From Ralstonia condita (lineage in GTDB: Bacteria; Pseudomonadota; Gammaproteobacteria; Burkholderiales; Burkholderiaceae), in the NCBI RefSeq assembly GCF_958405655.1, contig NZ_CATYWO010000002.1, positions 682,001 through 746,000 on the forward strand: a stretch of DNA of 64,000 nucleotides. The letters run 5' to 3'. Shown one piece after another: positions 61,072-64,000 of the stretch. The notes under the pieces are model-generated. The model searched no databases, was not told where the DNA came from, and worked only from the letters and a program-made list of their open reading frames with translations. Within the stretch, counting starts at the first letter, position 1; each line of letters opens with the position of its first letter. Both the position numbers and the translations under genes were made by a program.

Positions 61072-62553
61072 TTACCGGAACGCCGGCTCGTCGAAGCTGC
61101 GCAGCTTGCGTGAGTGCAGCGTCTCGACACCGTTCTCACGCAGCAGGCGCACGGTTTCCATGCCAATGGCCAAGTGCTGGCTCACGCGCTGGCGATAGAA
61201 CAGGTTGGCCATGCCGCGCAGCTTCAGCTCGCCATGCAGCGGCTTGTCCGACACGCACAGCAGGGTGCCGTATGGCACACGCAGGCGGAAGCCGTTGGCG
61301 GCGATCGTCGCGCTTTCCATGTCGATGGCGATGGCGCGCGACTGGTTGAAGCGCGTGTAGAGCGCCTGGTATTTGAGCTCCCAATTGCGGTCATCGGTGG
61401 AGACCACCGTACCGGTGCGCATGCGCGACTTCATGTCGACGCCCGAGAGCCCGGTGATGCGTGCCACCGCCTCCTGCAGCGCCACCTGGATTTCCGCGAT
61501 GGGCGGCACGGGCACCCACGGCGGCAGGTCCTGGTCGAGCACATGGTCGTCGCGCACGTAGGCGTGGGCGAGCACGTAGTCGCCCAGTTGCTGCGACCGG
61601 CGCAGGCCGCCGCAGTGGCCGATCATCATCCAGCAGTGCGGACGCAGCACGGCGAGGTGGTCGGTGATGGTCTTGGCGTTCGATGGGCCCACGCCAATGT
61701 TGACCAGCGTCACCCCAAGGCGGTCTTCGCGCACCAGATGGTAGGCGGGCATCTGCGGCAGGCCCTTGATGCGATGCGCGTCGTCGGGCGCCGGTGTGCC
61801 CAGTTCGTGCACCGTGTCGCCGGGCTCGATGAAGCGGATGTAGCCCTCGTCGTTGCCTTCTTCCATCAGCTTGCGGCCCAGGGCGGCAAACTCATCGACA
61901 TAGCGCTGGTAGTTCGTGAACAGCACGAAGCGCTGGAAATGCTTGGGGTGGGTGGCCGTGTAGTGGTAAAGGCGCTGCAGGGCCAGGTCTACACGCTCGG
62001 CGGTGAACATCGACAGCGGCTGGGGCTCGTCTCCAACCGGGCGATAGGTGCCGTTGGCGATCGAGTCGTCGATCTGCGCGAGATCGGGCAGCGTGAAGGC
62101 GCCGCCCAGGGCACGGGCCTGTTCCGGCGTGATGTCCACGGTGGAGGCTTCCACCACGAACGGCAGCGGAATCGGCCGGTTGCTCACGCCCACCACCACC
62201 GGGCTGTTGTGATAGTGCAGCAGGCGTTCGATCTGCCCGCGGTAGTACTCCCGGAACAGATCGGGGCGTGTGAGCGTCGTGCCGTACACGCCCGGATACG
62301 CCACTGTGCCCCAGGCCGGGCGCGCATCGCTCACGAGCGTTTTCGGGTCGACGGTGATGCCGAGGTAGGGATAGCAGGCAGGCGCGTCGTCCGCGCAATC
62401 TTCGCCGTGTGCGAAGGCTTGGAAGCGCTCGCGGATCGTTTGTGCAGAGCGCTCGTAGATGGCGGTGATACGCTCGACGGCGGTGTCGGCGTCCGTGCAG
62501 ACCGCCAGGTCGTGCGCGGGGTAGAGATGAGCGGTGGCGCGGGTATCGGTCAT
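61072..62553 (-). CDS. amn: AMP nucleosidase
   Basis: The 493-aa protein has the AMP nucleosidase N-terminal domain (about 20-190, YPYLGITVDPKTLVSDARP) and the PNP-like catalytic domain (about 270-490, LVNIGVGPSNAKTITDHLAV, HCGGLRRSQQLGDYVLAHAY, AIDMESATIAANGF). It cleaves AMP to adenine and ribose 5-phosphate. ATG 62553 (MTDTRATAHLYPAH) gives the normal start. It stands alone. Confidence 0.95.
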   Translation of the reverse strand: MTDTRATAHLYPAHDLAVCTDADTAVERITAIYERSAQTIRERFQAFAHGEDCADDAPACYPYLGITVDPKTLVSDARPAWGTVAYPGVYGTTLTRPDLFREYYRGQIERLLHYHNSPVVVGVSNRPIPLPFVVEASTVDITPEQARALGGAFTLPDLAQIDDSIANGTYRPVGDEPQPLSMFTAERVDLALQRLYHYTATHPKHFQRFVLFTNYQRYVDEFAALGRKLMEEGNDEGYIRFIEPGDTVHELGTPAPDDAHRIKGLPQMPAYHLVREDRLGVTLVNIGVGPSNAKTITDHLAVLRPHCWMMIGHCGGLRRSQQLGDYVLAHAYVRDDHVLDQDLPPWVPVPPIAEIQVALQEAVARITGLSGVDMKSRMRTGTVVSTDDRNWELKYQALYTRFNQSRAIAIDMESATIAANGFRLRVPYGTLLCVSDKPLHGELKLRGMANLFYRQRVSQHLAIGMETVRLLRENGVETLHSRKLRSFDEPAFR

Positions 62554-62869
62554 GGTTCGATCATACCGACGTTTTGTGAGCGTCAGATAGCCAGCGGGCG
62601 AGATGTGAATAAAGCAGCACGCAAACGAATGCATTGGCAGCGCACCCGCAGACGTGCACCATGTCAACCGCTGTAAACCAAGATGGCGCTTCAGTTTTTA
62701 CAGTTTGTGCCGATAAGGCTTGACAGGCAATCGAGCGCAGCGTAACCGCACTGTCGCAGGCAGTGAGGCTCGAACCTCTGACAACAATGACCGACGGGGA
62801 GTGCAACGTGGAGAGACCGGCTGGCAACAGTATCTGCCGGCGTCGCTGTGCGCGTGGGATGTGCCGATC
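62554..62869. other. 316-bp divergent intergenic region
   Basis: The region separates amn from the histidine kinase. It contains a spaced CTGTAAA/TTTTTACAG inverted repeat near 62670-62702 and a TTGACA box at 62720-62725 with a poor -10 element 17 bp on. No ORF with features. Confidence 0.4.
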
Positions 62870-64000
62870 ATGCTGATCGCGGCACTGGCGTGCGCTGCGC
62901 TCATTTCCATCGCGCTGATCGGCGTGTCATGGGCACGCCGCGACGACCCCGAGGTCGGCGCCTTCATGCTGCTCGCCCTGGGCTCCGCACTCTGGAGCGG
63001 CGCGCGGCTCATGGAGGTCGTCACCCTTGACATGCCCGCGCGCGTGGGTTGGGCCAAGGTCGCCTATGTCGGGATCATGATCGTGCCGGCCGCCTGGCTG
63101 CGCATGGTGGTGGGGCTGACCCGGCCGGAGTGCAACGCGCTGCCCGTGGTGCGCATGGGATGGGTCGCGGCGCTGCTGGTGGCTGCGGGCTTCCTCGGCC
63201 TGGTCGCCACCAACGAACTGCATCACCTGGTCTGGCTGGATGCGCGCTTCATTGTCATCGAGGGCGTGCAGCGCGCGGTGTTCGACCACGGACGCATGTT
63301 CTGGGTCGCGACCGCCTACAGTTACCTGCTGCTGGCCATAAGCCTTGTGCTGCTGACCCTGCCACCCAGCGAGGCTGTCACCGCGCTCTACGGTCCGTCG
63401 CGCACGCGGGTCCGGCTGGCGCTGGTGGTCGGGCAATTGCTGCCGCTGGTGGCACATCTGGCCTATCTGCAACACTGGACCACCGCGCTGGGCGGTGACC
63501 TCACGCCGGCCACATTTGCGATCAGCACCGCGCTGTTGGGCTGGTGTGTCCTGTTGCCGCGACTGCGCGACACAGCCGTCTACGCGCGCGGCAAGATCGT
63601 CGAAGCCATGCGGGACGGTTGCATCGTGCTGGCATCCGACGGCCGCGTCGCCAGCATCAATGCCGCCGCGCGTCATCTGTTGCCGGCGGCGCGGCTCTAC
63701 ACACCATTGCCGGCCGAGCTGGAGGTACCGGCCCTCCTGCGCGAGTTCGAGCGCACGCGGGTGCCCAACCGCCACCAGGTCTGGCTGCGCGAGAGCGGAC
63801 GGACGCTGGAGATGACGCTGGAAGGCCTGACCGATGCGCGCGGCCGCCATGCCGGTGCCTTTCTCCTGCTGCGCGATGTGACCGTCGAGCAGTTGCGGCG
63901 CGCGGGCATGGCCAGCGCCCAGAATGCCCTGCGCGGCGAACTGCAACGCACGCAGGCCAAGCTGAGCCTGCTCGAGAACGACGTCAACCGGGACTCGCTC
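62870..64000 (+). CDS. Histidine kinase, N-terminal 7TM sensor and PAS part (cut by window edge)
   Basis: The frame from ATG 62870 is open to the end (377 residues). The first 235 residues form about seven TM helices with the HisKA_7TM pattern (LGSALWSGARLME, VGWAKVAYVGIMIVPAAW). A PAS-like domain follows (about 245-350, KIVEAMRDGCIVLASDGRVASINAAARHL, read in family pattern). A coiled-coil linker leads off the edge, where kinase or GGDEF output would follow; the output is not visible, so GGDEF is also possible. GTG 62801 is an alternative start. Confidence 0.75.
   Translation, partial: MLIAALACAALISIALIGVSWARRDDPEVGAFMLLALGSALWSGARLMEVVTLDMPARVGWAKVAYVGIMIVPAAWLRMVVGLTRPECNALPVVRMGWVAALLVAAGFLGLVATNELHHLVWLDARFIVIEGVQRAVFDHGRMFWVATAYSYLLLAISLVLLTLPPSEAVTALYGPSRTRVRLALVVGQLLPLVAHLAYLQHWTTALGGDLTPATFAISTALLGWCVLLPRLRDTAVYARGKIVEAMRDGCIVLASDGRVASINAAARHLLPAARLYTPLPAELEVPALLREFERTRVPNRHQVWLRESGRTLEMTLEGLTDARGRHAGAFLLLRDVTVEQLRRAGMASAQNALRGELQRTQAKLSLLENDVNRDSL

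Noticed and set aside
61114..62676. A 520-codon plus-strand frame
   Set aside because: Mirror of amn, which has full domain support on the minus strand.
62720..62748. TTGACA-17 bp-TAACCG as the histidine-kinase promoter
   Set aside because: The -10 match is poor (two or three of six bases) and the kinase start is itself uncertain.

Overview
The window is high-GC DNA with dense, often overlapping genes and fits a Burkholderiaceae chromosome, most likely Ralstonia or a close relative. The basis is inference from gene content: a prpR/prpB-prpC-acnD-prpF methylcitrate locus, polyhydroxyalkanoate (PHA) genes with a phasin, DUF2242, a copper-oxidase cluster and a Fap-type amyloid operon. No rRNA, tRNA or CRISPR array was found.

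Layout. 1-1340: a truncated MFS transporter and a divergent TetR regulator with two operator-like palindromes between them. 1472-5550: MoxR ATPase, DUF58 protein and TgpA-type transglutaminase, in one operon. 6063-7133: a Gly/Ser/Thr-rich repeat lipoprotein with its own terminator. 7228-15559: propionate catabolism, with prpB-prpC-acnD-prpF on the minus strand and prpR divergent; the prpB-prpR gap holds a good sigma-54 promoter and a PrpR-like dyad. 15745-20305: a DUF2242 lipoprotein, a membrane-anchored Mrr-like nuclease and an AT-rich OLD-family ATPase/nuclease that looks acquired. 20374-20966: a structured leader RNA followed by two small translationally coupled ORFs. 21100-21351: a 42-bp tandem repeat. 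21382-22140: a four-repeat membrane protein.

22458-27408 is a complete six-gene Fap-like functional-amyloid operon (chaperone-like, minor and major fibre subunits with NxxAGxGN repeats, C39 protease, FapE-like protein, FapF-like barrel) behind a sigma-54 promoter. 27619-32125 carries a Tat-exported ABC binding protein, an aldo/keto reductase, a small lipoprotein, a stand-alone HD-GYP phosphodiesterase and a DUF3022-like protein. 32386-43813 is an eight-gene plus-strand operon: PHA synthase, outer-membrane factor, HlyD adaptor, RbbA-type ABC fusion, YhhJ-type permease, phasin, MaoC-phosphotransacetylase fusion and acetate kinase. An FNR/ANR-type box lies at the class II position, suggesting induction at low oxygen.

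43810-54103 holds two DJ-1/PfpI proteins, a nucleosidase, a cytochrome c, a DUF1697 protein, a glycine-zipper protein, a flavin disulfide oxidoreductase, a ChaA antiporter, a secreted spherulin-4-type putative glycosidase with a c-di-GMP-I (GEMM) riboswitch in its leader, a TSUP permease and a carboxymuconolactone-decarboxylase-type protein. 54134-54393 is an isochorismatase remnant, followed by two inverted perfect DnaA boxes and a thioesterase gene. 55214-59676 is a copper-handling operon whose first gene is frameshifted. The window ends with a PhyH oxygenase, a small ORF, AMP nucleosidase and a histidine kinase cut by the window edge.

Three elements point to c-di-GMP and biofilm control: the riboswitch-controlled putative glycosidase, the HD-GYP enzyme and the amyloid operon. 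Two catabolic or matrix loci use sigma-54-type promoters.
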